A stretch of 64,000 bases of DNA. Origin: Pseudanabaena sp. FACHB-1998 (GTDB taxonomy: Bacteria; Cyanobacteriota; Cyanobacteriia; Pseudanabaenales; Pseudanabaenaceae). The notes beneath the pieces are model-generated. The model did no database searches. It was not told where the DNA came from and saw only the letters and a list, made by a program, of their open reading frames with translations. A program made the translations under genes and the position numbers. Shown piece by piece: positions 53,148-62,583 of this stretch. The stretch's first letter is position 1. Every line of letters starts with the position of its first letter. The stretch lies in contig NZ_JACJQA010000028.1 of NCBI RefSeq assembly GCF_014696355.1, positions 124,001-188,000 on the forward strand, given 5' to 3'.

Positions 53148-53636
53148 ATGACTGTTACCACTTCTCAAGATGAACAACTCGGAGCCGCGATCGGTGCGAT
53201 TCCGAGTGGCTTATTTATTATTACCTCTCAACAAAATGGCACAACAGCCACCATGCTTGCTTCATGGGTACAACAGGCTGGGTTTAATCCCCCATCGGTA
53301 ACCTTTGCTGTCGGTAAGGGTCGCCCCCTTGAAGCTGCTTTGACTGTAGGTAGCCCCGTGGTCATTAATATTGCCGAAAAGGGGCAGGGCAAAATTATTG
53401 GACATTTTGCCAAGGGTTTTGCGCCAGATGTTGATCCCTTTGAGGGACTTGAAACCGCTACGGCTCCCAGTGGTCAGCCCTATCTAACCGAGGCGATCGC
53501 CTATCTAGACGCAACTGTAACTAGCAGTCTTGACGCTGGTGACCACGTAATCGTTTTGGCGACGATTAATGCAGGCGATCGCCTCCGTGAAGGTGAATCC
53601 GCCATCCATACCCGCAAAAATGGATTTAAATATTAA
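53148..53636 (+). CDS. stand-alone flavin reductase-domain protein
   Basis: A 162-residue FMN-binding flavin reductase-like protein. It is clearly related to the C-terminal domain of the flavodiiron protein at 9969: both have (G/S)GL(Y/F)II, ATMLASWV.QA.F.P, FAVGKGR or VAVAKDR, NI or NVLE.G, FAPG-like FAKGFAPD and DPFEGL or RFEGV. It lacks diiron and flavodoxin parts. In a class C Flv this domain receives NAD(P)H electrons. As a separate protein it may act as an NAD(P)H:flavin oxidoreductase; partner unknown. Confidence 0.88.
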   Translation: MTVTTSQDEQLGAAIGAIPSGLFIITSQQNGTTATMLASWVQQAGFNPPSVTFAVGKGRPLEAALTVGSPVVINIAEKGQGKIIGHFAKGFAPDVDPFEGLETATAPSGQPYLTEAIAYLDATVTSSLDAGDHVIVLATINAGDRLREGESAIHTRKNGFKY

Positions 53637-53681
53637 AAAGATTTTTGCGACACGGCTTAGGCGTGTCGCAAAAATCTTTTT
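53635..53681. terminator. terminator after the flavin reductase gene
   Basis: Stem AAAAAGATTTTTGCGACACG / CGTGTCGCAAAAATCTTTTT, loop about 7. Confidence 0.85.
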
Positions 53682-53753
53682 GATAAAACAGTTGACATTA
53701 CCCACAATGTTTGGCATATTAATAAAGCGCAAAACGCAAATCAACCGCAAAAT

Positions 53754-53825
53754 GCGGGTGTGGCTCAGTGGTAGAGCATCTCCTTGCCAAGGAGAATGTC
53801 GTGGGTTCGAATCCCATCACCCGCT
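53754..53825 (+). tRNA. tRNA-Gly (anticodon GCC)
   Basis: The 7-bp acceptor stem GCGGGTG pairs with CACCCGC, followed by discriminator T and no encoded CCA. The D arm is GCTCAGTGGTAGAGC, the anticodon stem TCCTT GCC AAGGA has GCC at 53786-53788, and the T arm GTGGGTTCGAATCCCAT contains the usual TTCGAATC. Total 72 bases. This serves GGC and GGU codons. Confidence 0.97.
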
Positions 53826-53839
53826 TAAGAAAAAGAATA

Positions 53840-53882
53840 AAGACAAGAGAGTCCTGCGTAAAAGCTTGGACTCTCTTGTCTT
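53840..53882 (+). terminator. terminator of tRNA-Gly
   Basis: Stem AAGACAAGAGAGTCC / GGACTCTCTTGTCTT with a 13-base loop, 15 bases after the tRNA gene. Confidence 0.8.
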
Positions 53883-53895
53883 ATAGCTATAGCCC

Positions 53896-53944
53896 ACCCA
53901 AGAAGCGAGTGGCGGCGCGATGCGCCGCCACTCGCTTCTTGGGT
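53896..53944. repeat. dispersed palindromic element, copy D (intact inner stem)
   Basis: A near-perfect palindrome. Its left arm CCAAGAAGCGAGTGGCGGCG is identical to copy C, the loop is GAT and the right arm mirrors it. It is followed by TTTTGGTT, echoing copy C's outer arm, and by a second imperfect hairpin CACAAGAAT...ATTCTTGTG at 53965-53998. Confidence 0.7.
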
Positions 53945-54073
53945 TTTGGTTGATGATTGATCAACACAAGAATAGCGTCGCACAGCGACATTCTTGTGAC
54001 AATTCAAGCACTGCTAGATTTTTAGTTCGGTTATGATTACCAAATCTCATTGCGATCCTACCTCCATAAACTT

Positions 54074-55549
54074 ATGCAGCTTAATTTGCAGACTGCTTCC
54101 CCAACCGTTACCAAATTCGATTTAAAAAACGCTCTAGCAAATATAGATCTACCCTCTGCGGATTGGGTGGGAATACGGGAAGTCCACGAAATTACGACCA
54201 CTCGCTATGTACGCGATCGCAAGCCCCAGTCCAATGGGCGCAGCCTATCCCACGGAGTCATGATTGAAGTCTTAGCCAATGGTCAATTTGGCTATGCAAG
54301 CACCAATCATCTCGACATAGAAAATATTCAACTCACCGCCCAAAAAGCTTACGAGCAAGCCACAATCGCCGCACAATGGGCTGTCCATCCCTTCACGATC
54401 GCCCAAAGACCTAAAGCAATTGGACAATATTTTTCACCATTTATTAAAGCAGCCGATGCGATCGCCCCTAGAGACATCAACGAATTACTAATCGAAATCT
54501 GCGATACCCTCAAAGTCTCTGACAAAATCGTCAAAACTAGTGCCTATGCCGTCATTACTGAAATTGAAACGCGATTTGTAAGCAGTAATGGCTCTGATAT
54601 TTATCAAAAATTTCTTACTATTGCTACAGACTATGCGGCGACTGCTCAAGATGGGGCAATTATTCAGCGTAGGGGCGACAAAGGGCAACTAGCACGCTGC
54701 AATCAAATAGGGATGGAAGTATTTGAGCGTGATCTCATTTTGCAAAGGGCAAAGATCGTTGGTGAACAAGCGGTAGAACTGCTCACAGCCGATGAATGCC
54801 CCACCGCAACTACTAGCCTCGTACTTGCCCCCGATCAGATGTTGCTGCAAATCCATGAAAGTATCGGACATCCCCTTGAAATCGATCGCATTCTCGGCGA
54901 TGAACGTAACTACGCAGGCGGCAGCTTTGTTAAGCTTAGCGATTTCGGCACAATGCAGTACGGCTCACCCCTGATGAATGTCACCTTTGACCCCACCATG
55001 GCTGGAGAATTCGCCAGTTATGCCTTTGATGATGCGGGTATACCTGCCACTAAGGAATATTTAATTAAAGAAGGAAATCTCTTGCGCGGATTAGGTAGCG
55101 CTGAAAGTCAGGTGCGATCGGGAATTGCGGGCGTAGCGAATGCCAGAGCCACCTCTTGGAACCGTCCAGCCATCGATCGCATGGCAAATATCAACCTTGA
55201 AGCTGGAGAATATAGCTTTGAGTCGATTCTTGCGGACATTGAATATGGCGTATATATGGAATCCAATCGCTCATGGTCAATTGATGACTATCGCAATAAA
55301 TTTCAATTTGGCTGTGAATACGCAAAACTCATCGAAAATGGCAAATTAACCAAAACTCTCTGCAATCCTAACTATCGCGGCATCACCAACCAGTTTTGGA
55401 GCAGTCTTGCTAAATTAGGCGATCGGCACACCGTCGAAGCCTACGGATCTCCTTTCTGTGGCAAAGGGGAACCCAATCAGGTAATTCGAGTTGGTCATGC
55501 CTCACCAGTATGTTTATTTGAAAATATTGAAGTTTTTGGCGGCGCCTAG
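54074..55549 (+). CDS. tldD: TldD/PmbA-family metalloprotease, TldD type
   Basis: Zinc-dependent peptidase that degrades unfolded peptides and, in RiPP pathways, matures peptides such as microcin B17 together with TldE (PmbA). The TldD zinc motif HExxxH is present: H261-E262-x3-H266 (QIHESIGHPLEIDR), and GRS or GKGEPN-type C-terminal GXGEPN (CGKGEPNQVIRVG) completes the site. Length 491. I start at ATG 54074 (MQLNLQTASP); an upstream TTG is possible. The partner tldE gene is not in the window. No RiPP-like gene is recognisable beside it. Confidence 0.92.
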   Translation: MQLNLQTASPTVTKFDLKNALANIDLPSADWVGIREVHEITTTRYVRDRKPQSNGRSLSHGVMIEVLANGQFGYASTNHLDIENIQLTAQKAYEQATIAAQWAVHPFTIAQRPKAIGQYFSPFIKAADAIAPRDINELLIEICDTLKVSDKIVKTSAYAVITEIETRFVSSNGSDIYQKFLTIATDYAATAQDGAIIQRRGDKGQLARCNQIGMEVFERDLILQRAKIVGEQAVELLTADECPTATTSLVLAPDQMLLQIHESIGHPLEIDRILGDERNYAGGSFVKLSDFGTMQYGSPLMNVTFDPTMAGEFASYAFDDAGIPATKEYLIKEGNLLRGLGSAESQVRSGIAGVANARATSWNRPAIDRMANINLEAGEYSFESILADIEYGVYMESNRSWSIDDYRNKFQFGCEYAKLIENGKLTKTLCNPNYRGITNQFWSSLAKLGDRHTVEAYGSPFCGKGEPNQVIRVGHASPVCLFENIEVFGGA

Positions 55550-55550
55550 T

Positions 55551-55601
55551 AAAAACAAAAAAGAAATGCAGCCCGAAGGGCTGCATTTCTTTTTTGTTTT
55601 T
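55551..55601. terminator. terminator after tldD
   Basis: AAAAACAAAAAAGAAATGCA GCCC / GAA / GGGC and mirrored arm; perfect. Confidence 0.85.
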
Positions 55602-55617
55602 TATTGAATAGCTATAG

Positions 55618-55773
55618 CTAGGCTAAACCTAATTGCTTCATTTCTTGCTCAAGAACATTTAGCAAATTAGTGTCATTATTAGCGCGGGCAACTTCCATAC
55701 GGCGCTTAACTGAAGCAGATAGGTTTGCCTTATGATTTGCGGCTGCTTCGGCTTTTCTTTGATTAATATTCAT
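55618..55773 (-). CDS. 51-residue conserved cyanobacterial protein
   Basis: Small ORF MNINQRKAEAAANHKANLSA, then SVKRRMEVARANNDTN, LLNVLEQEMKQLGLA. It is charged, helical and without membrane segment; I recall similar short cyanobacterial proteins with an R(R)(L/M)E.ARANN core. Start ATG 55773 after GAAGCTAACC; no strong Shine-Dalgarno. It lies between two other genes' terminators and is probably a single-gene unit. Function unknown. Confidence 0.65.
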   Translation of the reverse strand: MNINQRKAEAAANHKANLSASVKRRMEVARANNDTNLLNVLEQEMKQLGLA

Positions 55774-55890
55774 GGTTAGCTTCTCACTATGCAGATATAT
55801 TATTTAGTTATGCTTACCATAACATATAAGCATGTAAATAGTATCATAAGCTACTAAAACTTTCTTGAATAAATGTAAAGAAAAACCTGC

Positions 55891-55931
55891 AAAAACAAAG
55901 TGGCGGCACGAAGCGCCGCCACTTTTGTTTT
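55891..55931. repeat. palindrome between the 51-residue protein gene and glgB-like gene
   Basis: AAAAACAAAGTGGCGGC / ACGAAGC / GCCGCCACTTTTGTTTT. It is the terminator of the branching-enzyme gene on the minus strand, and contains the GTGGCGGC core of the dispersed family. Confidence 0.7.
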
Positions 55932-57528
55932 AACCAGCCGTTAGGGGACGATAAGTTCTGTAATTGATGTCAGGAAATATATTGTCCATATATTCCACCT
56001 TCTCAAGCCAGCCAGAATCAAGCGTCCCTGCCTCAATATCCTCAAATAGCTTCTCTAAACGCATCAAATGCGATCGCGTCCTTCTAATCGCATAGGGAAC
56101 CATCGTGCCAGTACGCATAATAAACGCCCAGTCAGAGGATTGCGCTAAAAGCAATTCTCTCGCCGCCTGATTAAGCGCTCTCCACTCCAACTCATCCGCA
56201 GGCTCCCGATAGGACAAATGAATCATCCGTTCAGCCCCCTTATGCAAATGTTGATAGACCCAAGCATTAGTCTCATTTAGCCAATATTCATGGAATCCTT
56301 TATAACCCCAGCTTGACTGAGCAGGACGGGAAACTTGTTGAGTCGGATTACCACGCAAATAATCGGCAAGATGGGTCATTTCATAGGTGGTCTGGTCGTA
56401 ATAGGACTTCCGAATCAAGAAATCAATAAACCAAGGACCTTCATACCACCAGTGACCAAATAATTCTGCATCGTAGGGAGACACCACAAGTGGTGGACGA
56501 CCCATCATGTCATGTAGATAACTAATTTGGCTTTGACGATTCTGCATAAAGTTAGTCGCATTCTCAGCCGCTTTTTCCTTTGCCCAATAAGGATCATAAA
56601 GCTGCTTTGCGTCTAGCCCAAAATCTCGCCCTGTAATACGGTGATATTTAACACCCGTATTTTTCCGTTGACCGTTAGGCATAATGAAAGGCTTGATATA
56701 TTCATAATCCGCTTCCCAGCCCAAATCTTTATAAAATTCCCGATAAACAGGATCGCCCGGATAACCGACTTTCGATGACCATACCTGCTGCGATGATTCA
56801 TGGTCACGGGCAAAGGCTGCGACACCTGTTTCTGTAAACACAGGGGCATAGGTTCCAAATCTGGGGCGGGGCTGACCATACAAAATGCCATGCCCATCGG
56901 TGAGGAAATAACGAATCCCCACATCGGCAAGCATTCGCTCTAAACCGTTGTAATAGGCACATTCTGGCAACCAAATTCCATTGGGAGCGCGTCCAAACTC
57001 ATTGGTGTAATGCTCAACCGCCACCTCTAACTGCGCCCATACTGCCTCTGGATACATCTTCATCAGTGGCAAATAACCATGCGTTGCGCCACAGGTGATA
57101 ATTTCGAGATTATTAGTATCTTGAAACTGTTTAAAAGCCGTTACGAGATCGCCGCTGTATTTTTCCCAGATTTCGCGAGTTTCGGCAAATTCTTTGACAT
57201 AGTACTCAGCAAGATACTTAACATGACCGTTATGTTCATTGTGGATTACCTCAAGCTCAACCAATTGCTGTAACATCGCCAAATGCTTGTCATAGCGTTC
57301 TTGCAGAAGCGGGTCACGGAGCATAGACACCAATGGGGGGGTCATGCTCATCGTCATTTTGAAATTAATGCCATCTCGCCTGAGTCCTTCATAGACTTTA
57401 ATCAGGGGAATATAAGTCTCGGTGATTGCCTCATACAGCCATTCTTCTTCAAGTACATAGTCGCTTTCGGGATGGCGAACATAGGGTAGATGAGCGTGTA
57501 AGACCAGCGCGAGATATCCAATGCTCAT
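55930..57528 (-). CDS. GH57 family 1,4-alpha-glucan branching enzyme
   Basis: Forms alpha-1,6 branches in glycogen. The chain of 532 residues has the GH57 barrel: the N-terminal LVLHAHLPYVRHPE with the first histidines, then the nucleophile E189 in IWLPECAYY, the acid D353 in SPYDAELFGHWW, and the C-terminal DUF1957 helical domain ending in the DSGWLEKVEYMDNIF segment. This enzyme type is separate from GH13 GlgB and works beside it in cyanobacteria. Monocistronic. Confidence 0.92.
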   Translation of the reverse strand: MSIGYLALVLHAHLPYVRHPESDYVLEEEWLYEAITETYIPLIKVYEGLRRDGINFKMTMSMTPPLVSMLRDPLLQERYDKHLAMLQQLVELEVIHNEHNGHVKYLAEYYVKEFAETREIWEKYSGDLVTAFKQFQDTNNLEIITCGATHGYLPLMKMYPEAVWAQLEVAVEHYTNEFGRAPNGIWLPECAYYNGLERMLADVGIRYFLTDGHGILYGQPRPRFGTYAPVFTETGVAAFARDHESSQQVWSSKVGYPGDPVYREFYKDLGWEADYEYIKPFIMPNGQRKNTGVKYHRITGRDFGLDAKQLYDPYWAKEKAAENATNFMQNRQSQISYLHDMMGRPPLVVSPYDAELFGHWWYEGPWFIDFLIRKSYYDQTTYEMTHLADYLRGNPTQQVSRPAQSSWGYKGFHEYWLNETNAWVYQHLHKGAERMIHLSYREPADELEWRALNQAARELLLAQSSDWAFIMRTGTMVPYAIRRTRSHLMRLEKLFEDIEAGTLDSGWLEKVEYMDNIFPDINYRTYRPLTAG

Positions 57529-57711
57529 AGATCTTCTTTTCCTAAAGAGTCTTTAAATTAGCCAATAATGCTAAATATGGTGAAATTTGGGAATTTTAAG
57601 GTATTGACACATTACCCCAAAACCTTAATTCCAGAATCTACCAATTAGCTACATAACGTTATTTTGTGCAGACACAAGATTTGAATGAAAGCTTGACCCT
57701 ACATAAAGAGA

Positions 57712-57769
57712 ACAAGGGAGTTTTGAAAAGGTTCACTACGCAAACTTTTTCAAAACTCCCCTGTTTTTT
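57712..57769. terminator. imperfect hairpin ACAAGGGAGTTTTGAAAA / TTTTTCAAAACTCCCCTGT
   Basis: Stem of about 18 bases, loop GGTTCACTACGCAAAC. Lies 180 bases beyond the start of the GH57 gene on its upstream side; purpose unclear. Confidence 0.45.
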
Positions 57770-58071
57770 ATAAAAATGCCAATAACTGCAAAATATAGAA
57801 AACTTCTACGATCTGCTGGTACTAAAAAGCCTTCATTTATAAACGTCATGTCATTTCTTAAAACATTTTTAAATTAATTTTAGGCTATTGATGTACTTAA
57901 GTAGGTAAGCACAATTAAATATAAGATTCCAAAAACTATGGCGCGGACTTCACGAACAAATCAGATTCTTTAGTTTTTGAGGTTTATTAACGTAGATGGG
58001 TGCAGATAGGCTTAGTTCAATTTGTAGGATGCGTTAGTGCAACGTCACGCAATTTTGCTGTCCTAACCCAA

Positions 58072-58126
58072 AAGACTAGTTGCAGCACTTCGCACCCTTA
58101 CTTGTCTTCTGAGTTTGTGTCCTGAT
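58072..58126. repeat. dispersed palindromic element, copy F (degenerate)
   Basis: CCTAACCCAAAAGACTAGTT GCAGCACTTCGCAC... with outer arm GTGTCCTGATAAGACCAACG and ACTATAATTCAG, resembling copy C's GTCCTAACAAGACGGGC and CTATAGTTCAG. Confidence 0.45.
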
Positions 58127-58769
58127 AAGACCAACGACAACTATAATTCAGTACCCTTGCTAAATTTTTCTAGTGTTTTAAATGATGGATGTGGGGGAGG
58201 GTGAAGAGTTTGTAAATTTTTTGATAGAAATTGTTAAAAAAACCTTACATAGTCAAAAAAAATAAATACAGTCGTAAGGAAGAGTAAATAGGATTAAAAC
58301 AAAGTAATTAAGAGTATAGAGATGTAAAAGTCCCTAAGCTTGTCTCTTGCTATAGAAATGGTTGCGAGATAACGTAAGACTGCAAATCAATTCAAGTTAG
58401 CTCGTAGACTCAAAAAGTTAACCTCGATTGAGTAGAATTTTTTAGCAAAAACTATCTTTCGGCATATTTTGTTACAATCTACATTTCTATGGATTTTGCA
58501 GAGATATTTTACCGAATTGGTTGTTGACAAAACCTATATTGACATGCATTACAAAGGAATAAGGTGGGGGATGCATAAAATGACTATTTTGACTGTTCGA
58601 TATGAACTTGTTTGAGGCGAAAAATCAAGTTACTTTAAGAGGTGTAATTGCTCCTTACCTAATTTAGTAACTTAACTTTTTTGTAGGTTACTTTATGCAG
58701 TTCGTCATGTTCTCACACTTGATTTACTTAACTTTCTAGGAGCGAAGCTAGTTTAGAGGAGGCAGTTTT

Positions 58770-61334
58770 TTGAAAAAGATATCTTCCAAAGACGAGGATC
58801 TGATGACCAATGTTTCCCTGACATTGGGTGATAAGGTGTCCTCTTTGAAGGTACGTCGTTCGCTTGCAGTTCTAGGGTTTGCCCTTTCCGCAGGAACAGT
58901 AGGGGTACTAATTAACCAACAGTCGGCGAATAACAATCTCAAAGCTACACCTGTTGCTGCATCGTCTCGTACTTTGACTGATGTGATGGCACAAAACCAA
59001 GACCGTAAGTATGAGATGGCAAGAACGGCGATCGCATCGGGAGCTTGGGACAACACACAGGGTGTAATAGTTCATGAAGTTCGCGAAGATGAAACTTTAT
59101 GGAAATTAACGCAAGTTTATCAAGTTGACGCGGCAGCGATCGCGGCTTCTAACAATATCAGTGCTAACACCGAGTTACAGCCTGGAACAAAGCTTGTAAT
59201 TCCCCCAGTGAATGGATTAGTTCACAAGGTCAAGCCTGGGGATACTTTGGAAGCTATTTCCAACTACTACAACGTTCCTAAGAACGAAATTATTAAGTTT
59301 ACATCGTTAACTTCTGGCGATTTCCTAGCGATCGATCAGTCTTTAGTGATTCCTGGAAACGTTGCTACATTGATGCAAGTAAAGGAAGGGCATGTCAAGA
59401 GACAGTTACTTGCTGAAAAAGAACGTTTGGTGCAGCGCTTGCAAGAGCTAGAAGGGAAGAAAGCTAATGCAACTCTGGCTAGCACTAATGCCAAGCCTAA
59501 TGCGGCGGAAAATGCGATCGCCAAACAGCCTAAATACTTGTCTTATCGAGTACAAAGTGGCGACACAATTGAGACAATTGCTCGTCGCTATGGCATTACC
59601 CAAAAGTCGATTATTGAATCGAATAAGCTAGAAAATCCTCAATGGCTAGAGCTAAATCAAGAATTAAAGTTACCTCAAGAGCGTAGTTTTTCAAATGTGC
59701 AGACTATTGCCTCTTCAAATAATGCTAAGCCACTTAAAGATGTGCCATCCCCTGTAAATGATGGGACTAGTCTTATACCTGCTCCGTCAAGCAATTCTCA
59801 AGCAAGCAACTCCTCTTCACCCAAGGATATGGGTCAGGTTCGGGTTGTAGCGGCTACGCCTATGGTTTTACCTAAATCATTAGTGACAAAAGTAGCAGCA
59901 GCTAATCGGGTATCTCCTTGGGATGGCTTAATTCAGTTAACTGGGTCAGCAAATACCGCTATTTCTAACGCACCAGCCCAAGAACAATCTGCAAGCTTGC
60001 AAACCAAGGCTAATGCTGTTCAACCAAGTTTACCTGTAGCTAGTGAGCCAGATTTCAAGGTAGCCGCCGCCCTTTTCCCCTTTGCTCCCGATCAGCTTTT
60101 CGGTGAACTAGGTGGTTCAGCTAAGAAAAATAGCTCTCTATCACCAACAGCCCTTAACTTACCTGCGCGTTCGATTTCAGCTCCATCAATTCCTGCATCC
60201 AGTGCGGCTGAGCAGTACAGCGCCATGCGCTCAAAGCCATTGGAAGCAAATTCCTCCCAGCCTGTAGCCGAACCAAAGATTCAGTTCCCCACTAAAGTCG
60301 CAGCAGTTTTATCAATCCCTCAAATACCTCGCGTCTTGATGTCCGAGCAACGAGGTTTGTCTAACTCACCTGCTGAATCAGTTAGTCAACCTGCGGCTGA
60401 GCCAACTGTTAAGACCTCGACTGTTGCCGTATTATCAGTTCCTACTATTCCTGCTAATCGGGCGATCGAGCAAAATAGCAATACTAGTTCCAAGCCAGCG
60501 ACTGTGTTAGTACAGCCTGCCGCTGAGCCTAATGTGCAGATCCCCGCGCAGATCGCCGCTAATTTAGCGCCCAAGGTTCCTTCTTCTGAGTCTGTAGAAC
60601 TGCAATCAGCTAACACTGGTAAGCCTAATCAAGTAGCACTATTGCCTGAACCTGAAGCCAGAATGACTTCTTTAGAGGTTAAGCGTTTAGAGTCGGAAGT
60701 CGATCAACTGAATGCAAAAGTACGTGATGCGGAAATTAAGGAAGCTGCACGTAAAGCTGAAGAAGCGCGTAAGTTGGAAGCTACCAAGATTGCCGCCGCT
60801 AACTTGAATTCATCGCCTAACCCCGATCGCAATTTTGATGCTAGTCGCAGTGCGATCGCCAATCCTAATGATCGCTCAGGTGTATCACCTCAATTGCCTC
60901 AGTTAACTGCTAGTGCCTACTTGCCCGATGTCCAAGACTACGGATTATCTAGTGGCTTTATTTGGCCTGCGGATGGTGTATTCACTTCAGGCTACGGCTG
61001 GCGCTGGGGTAGAGTTCACCAAGGTATTGATATTGCCGCACCGATTGGTACGCCAATTCTTGCCGCAGCGTCTGGTGTGGTTGAATACTCTAGCTGGAAT
61101 GATGGTGGCTATGGCAACATGATTGATATTCGTCATGCGGATGGCACTATTACCAGATACGCTCACATGAATGAGCTATACGTTAAGGAAGGTCAGACTG
61201 TAAGCCAAGGTCAAACCATTGGCGCGATGGGAAGTACTGGTTTTAGTACAGGTCCTCACTTACACTTTGAGATTCGTCCTAATGGTGGCAGTGCCATTGA
61301 CCCGATGGCATTTCTTGCTGGTGTTAGCAAATAA
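58770..61334 (+). CDS. LysM and M23 peptidase domain protein
   Basis: Predicted periplasmic or surface peptidoglycan hydrolase of 854 residues. An N-terminal hydrophobic segment (SLAVLGFALSAGTVGVLI, about 31-48) anchors or exports it. Three LysM domains follow (about 101-146, 151-197 and 258-303). A long Pro/Ala/Ser linker to 730 holds a repeated QPxAEP motif. The M23 LytM domain is at about 735-850 with ligands H750, D754, and H830-x-H832 in GPHLHFEI. The start is TTG 58770, set by GAGGAGG at 58756-58762; no ATG fits before residue 12. A 1.2-kb leader region precedes it. Confidence 0.92.
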   Translation: MKKISSKDEDLMTNVSLTLGDKVSSLKVRRSLAVLGFALSAGTVGVLINQQSANNNLKATPVAASSRTLTDVMAQNQDRKYEMARTAIASGAWDNTQGVIVHEVREDETLWKLTQVYQVDAAAIAASNNISANTELQPGTKLVIPPVNGLVHKVKPGDTLEAISNYYNVPKNEIIKFTSLTSGDFLAIDQSLVIPGNVATLMQVKEGHVKRQLLAEKERLVQRLQELEGKKANATLASTNAKPNAAENAIAKQPKYLSYRVQSGDTIETIARRYGITQKSIIESNKLENPQWLELNQELKLPQERSFSNVQTIASSNNAKPLKDVPSPVNDGTSLIPAPSSNSQASNSSSPKDMGQVRVVAATPMVLPKSLVTKVAAANRVSPWDGLIQLTGSANTAISNAPAQEQSASLQTKANAVQPSLPVASEPDFKVAAALFPFAPDQLFGELGGSAKKNSSLSPTALNLPARSISAPSIPASSAAEQYSAMRSKPLEANSSQPVAEPKIQFPTKVAAVLSIPQIPRVLMSEQRGLSNSPAESVSQPAAEPTVKTSTVAVLSVPTIPANRAIEQNSNTSSKPATVLVQPAAEPNVQIPAQIAANLAPKVPSSESVELQSANTGKPNQVALLPEPEARMTSLEVKRLESEVDQLNAKVRDAEIKEAARKAEEARKLEATKIAAANLNSSPNPDRNFDASRSAIANPNDRSGVSPQLPQLTASAYLPDVQDYGLSSGFIWPADGVFTSGYGWRWGRVHQGIDIAAPIGTPILAAASGVVEYSSWNDGGYGNMIDIRHADGTITRYAHMNELYVKEGQTVSQGQTIGAMGSTGFSTGPHLHFEIRPNGGSAIDPMAFLAGVSK

Positions 61335-61336
61335 AT

Positions 61337-61393
61337 CTAATAAAGTCTAAAAAAAGGCGACGCGATGCGTCGCCTTTTTTTAGACTTTATTAG
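61337..61393 (+). terminator. terminator after the M23 gene
   Basis: Perfect stem CTAATAAAGTCTAAAAAAAG GCGACGC / GAT / mirrored arm. A second 23-base palindrome GAGGCGGCGC AAA GCGCCGCCTC follows at 61393-61415. Confidence 0.85.
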
Positions 61394-61512
61394 AGGCGGC
61401 GCAAAGCGCCGCCTCTTGTCTTTAGGGTTTGGCGAAATGAAAATCCTGATGCTCTGTGTTTTCTGCTAAAGTGAGGACAGCAAAATCCTTCATAAATAAT
61501 CGGAAAACGTTG

Positions 61513-62517
61513 ATGGCAACGGACTTACAAAGCTTAACAGCTCAATTACAATCTCTGGCAGAAACAGCAGCAAAATCCGTCGGAGATGTCCAAACTCCCG
61601 AAGAACTAGAGCAGTTAAGGGTTGAGTACTTAGGGAAAAAGGGAACTCTATCCCAAATTCTTGGAGCAATGGGTAAGTTGTCCGCAGAGGAACGCCCTCA
61701 AGTTGGCGCGATCGCCAACCAAGTCAAGCAAGCATTACAAACTCAACTAGAAGATCGTAAGGTCGCAATTCAGCAATTAGTAATCGCAAAAAGATTAGAA
61801 TCCGAAACTCTCGATGTCACCATGCCTGGCATATTGCATTCTTACCAAGGTAGAATGCACCCGATCCAAAGCACTATCGATCGCATGTTGGACATACTAG
61901 TAGGCTTGGGATTTACGGTAGCGCAGGGACCAGAAATTGAAACTGATTATTACAACTTTGAAGCCCTAAATACTCCCGCCGATCACCCTGCCCGTGATAT
62001 GGCAGATACTTTATATCTGAGCGATGGTAAGCTCTTGCGATCGCAAACTTCTTCAGTCCAAATTCGCTATATGGAAGAAAATGAACCTCCTTTGCGAATT
62101 GCTTGCCCGGGGAGAGTTTATCGCAAAGATGATATTGACGCTACTCATTCCCCAATTTTCCATCAAATCGAGTTATTAGCAGTTGAAGAAGGGCTAACCT
62201 TTGGCGATCTTAAAGGCACTGTAAAAACCTTTGTCGAAGAGCTATTAGGCGAATGTCCGATTCGTTTTCGCCCCAGTTATTTCCCCTTCACTGAACCATC
62301 TGCCGAAGTTGACGTTATGTGGAATGGACGATGGTTAGAGCTAGGGGGCTGTGGTATGGTCGATCCCAATGTATTTAAGTCCGTAGGCTATGATCCTGAA
62401 TTAGTAACAGGTTTCGCTTGGGGATTTGGGGTAGATCGGGTGGCGATGGTTTTGCACAAAATCGATGATATCCGCCGCTTATTTACCAGCGATTTGCGTT
62501 TTCTGCGTCAGTTTTAG
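61513..62517 (+). CDS. pheS: phenylalanyl-tRNA synthetase alpha subunit
   Basis: Catalytic alpha subunit of the class II PheRS (alpha2 beta2). The N-terminal coiled coil (about 1-85) is followed by class II motifs: motif 1 near [16 protein letters not shown], motif 2 [12 protein letters not shown], motif 3 [32 protein letters not shown] is also diagnostic. Length 334. The open frame starts at 61456, but the ATG at 61513 fits known lengths. The pheT gene is not adjacent. Confidence 0.96.
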   Translation: MATDLQSLTAQLQSLAETAAKSVGDVQTPEELEQLRVEYLGKKGTLSQILGAMGKLSAEERPQVGAIANQVKQALQTQLEDRKVAIQQLVIAKRLESETLDVTMPGILHSYQGRMHPIQSTIDRMLDILVGLGFTVAQGPEIETDYYNFEALNTPADHPARDMADTLYLSDGKLLRSQTSSVQIRYMEENEPPLRIACPGRVYRKDDIDATHSPIFHQIELLAVEEGLTFGDLKGTVKTFVEELLGECPIRFRPSYFPFTEPSAEVDVMWNGRWLELGGCGMVDPNVFKSVGYDPELVTGFAWGFGVDRVAMVLHKIDDIRRLFTSDLRFLRQF

Positions 62518-62583
62518 GTTTGAATAAGCCTTTACTTGTATCGTCAACCTAACTTTTGTTTTTGAGTAATCGAGTAAACAATT

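Larger units (their letters stand above)
57529..58769. other. 1.24-kb intergenic region upstream of the LysM/M23 peptidase gene
   Basis: Long AT-rich stretch with no credible ORF. It holds a hairpin at 57712-57769, a degenerate repeat copy at 58072-58126 and otherwise unassigned sequence. A long untranslated leader for the peptidase transcript is possible. Confidence 0.6.
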
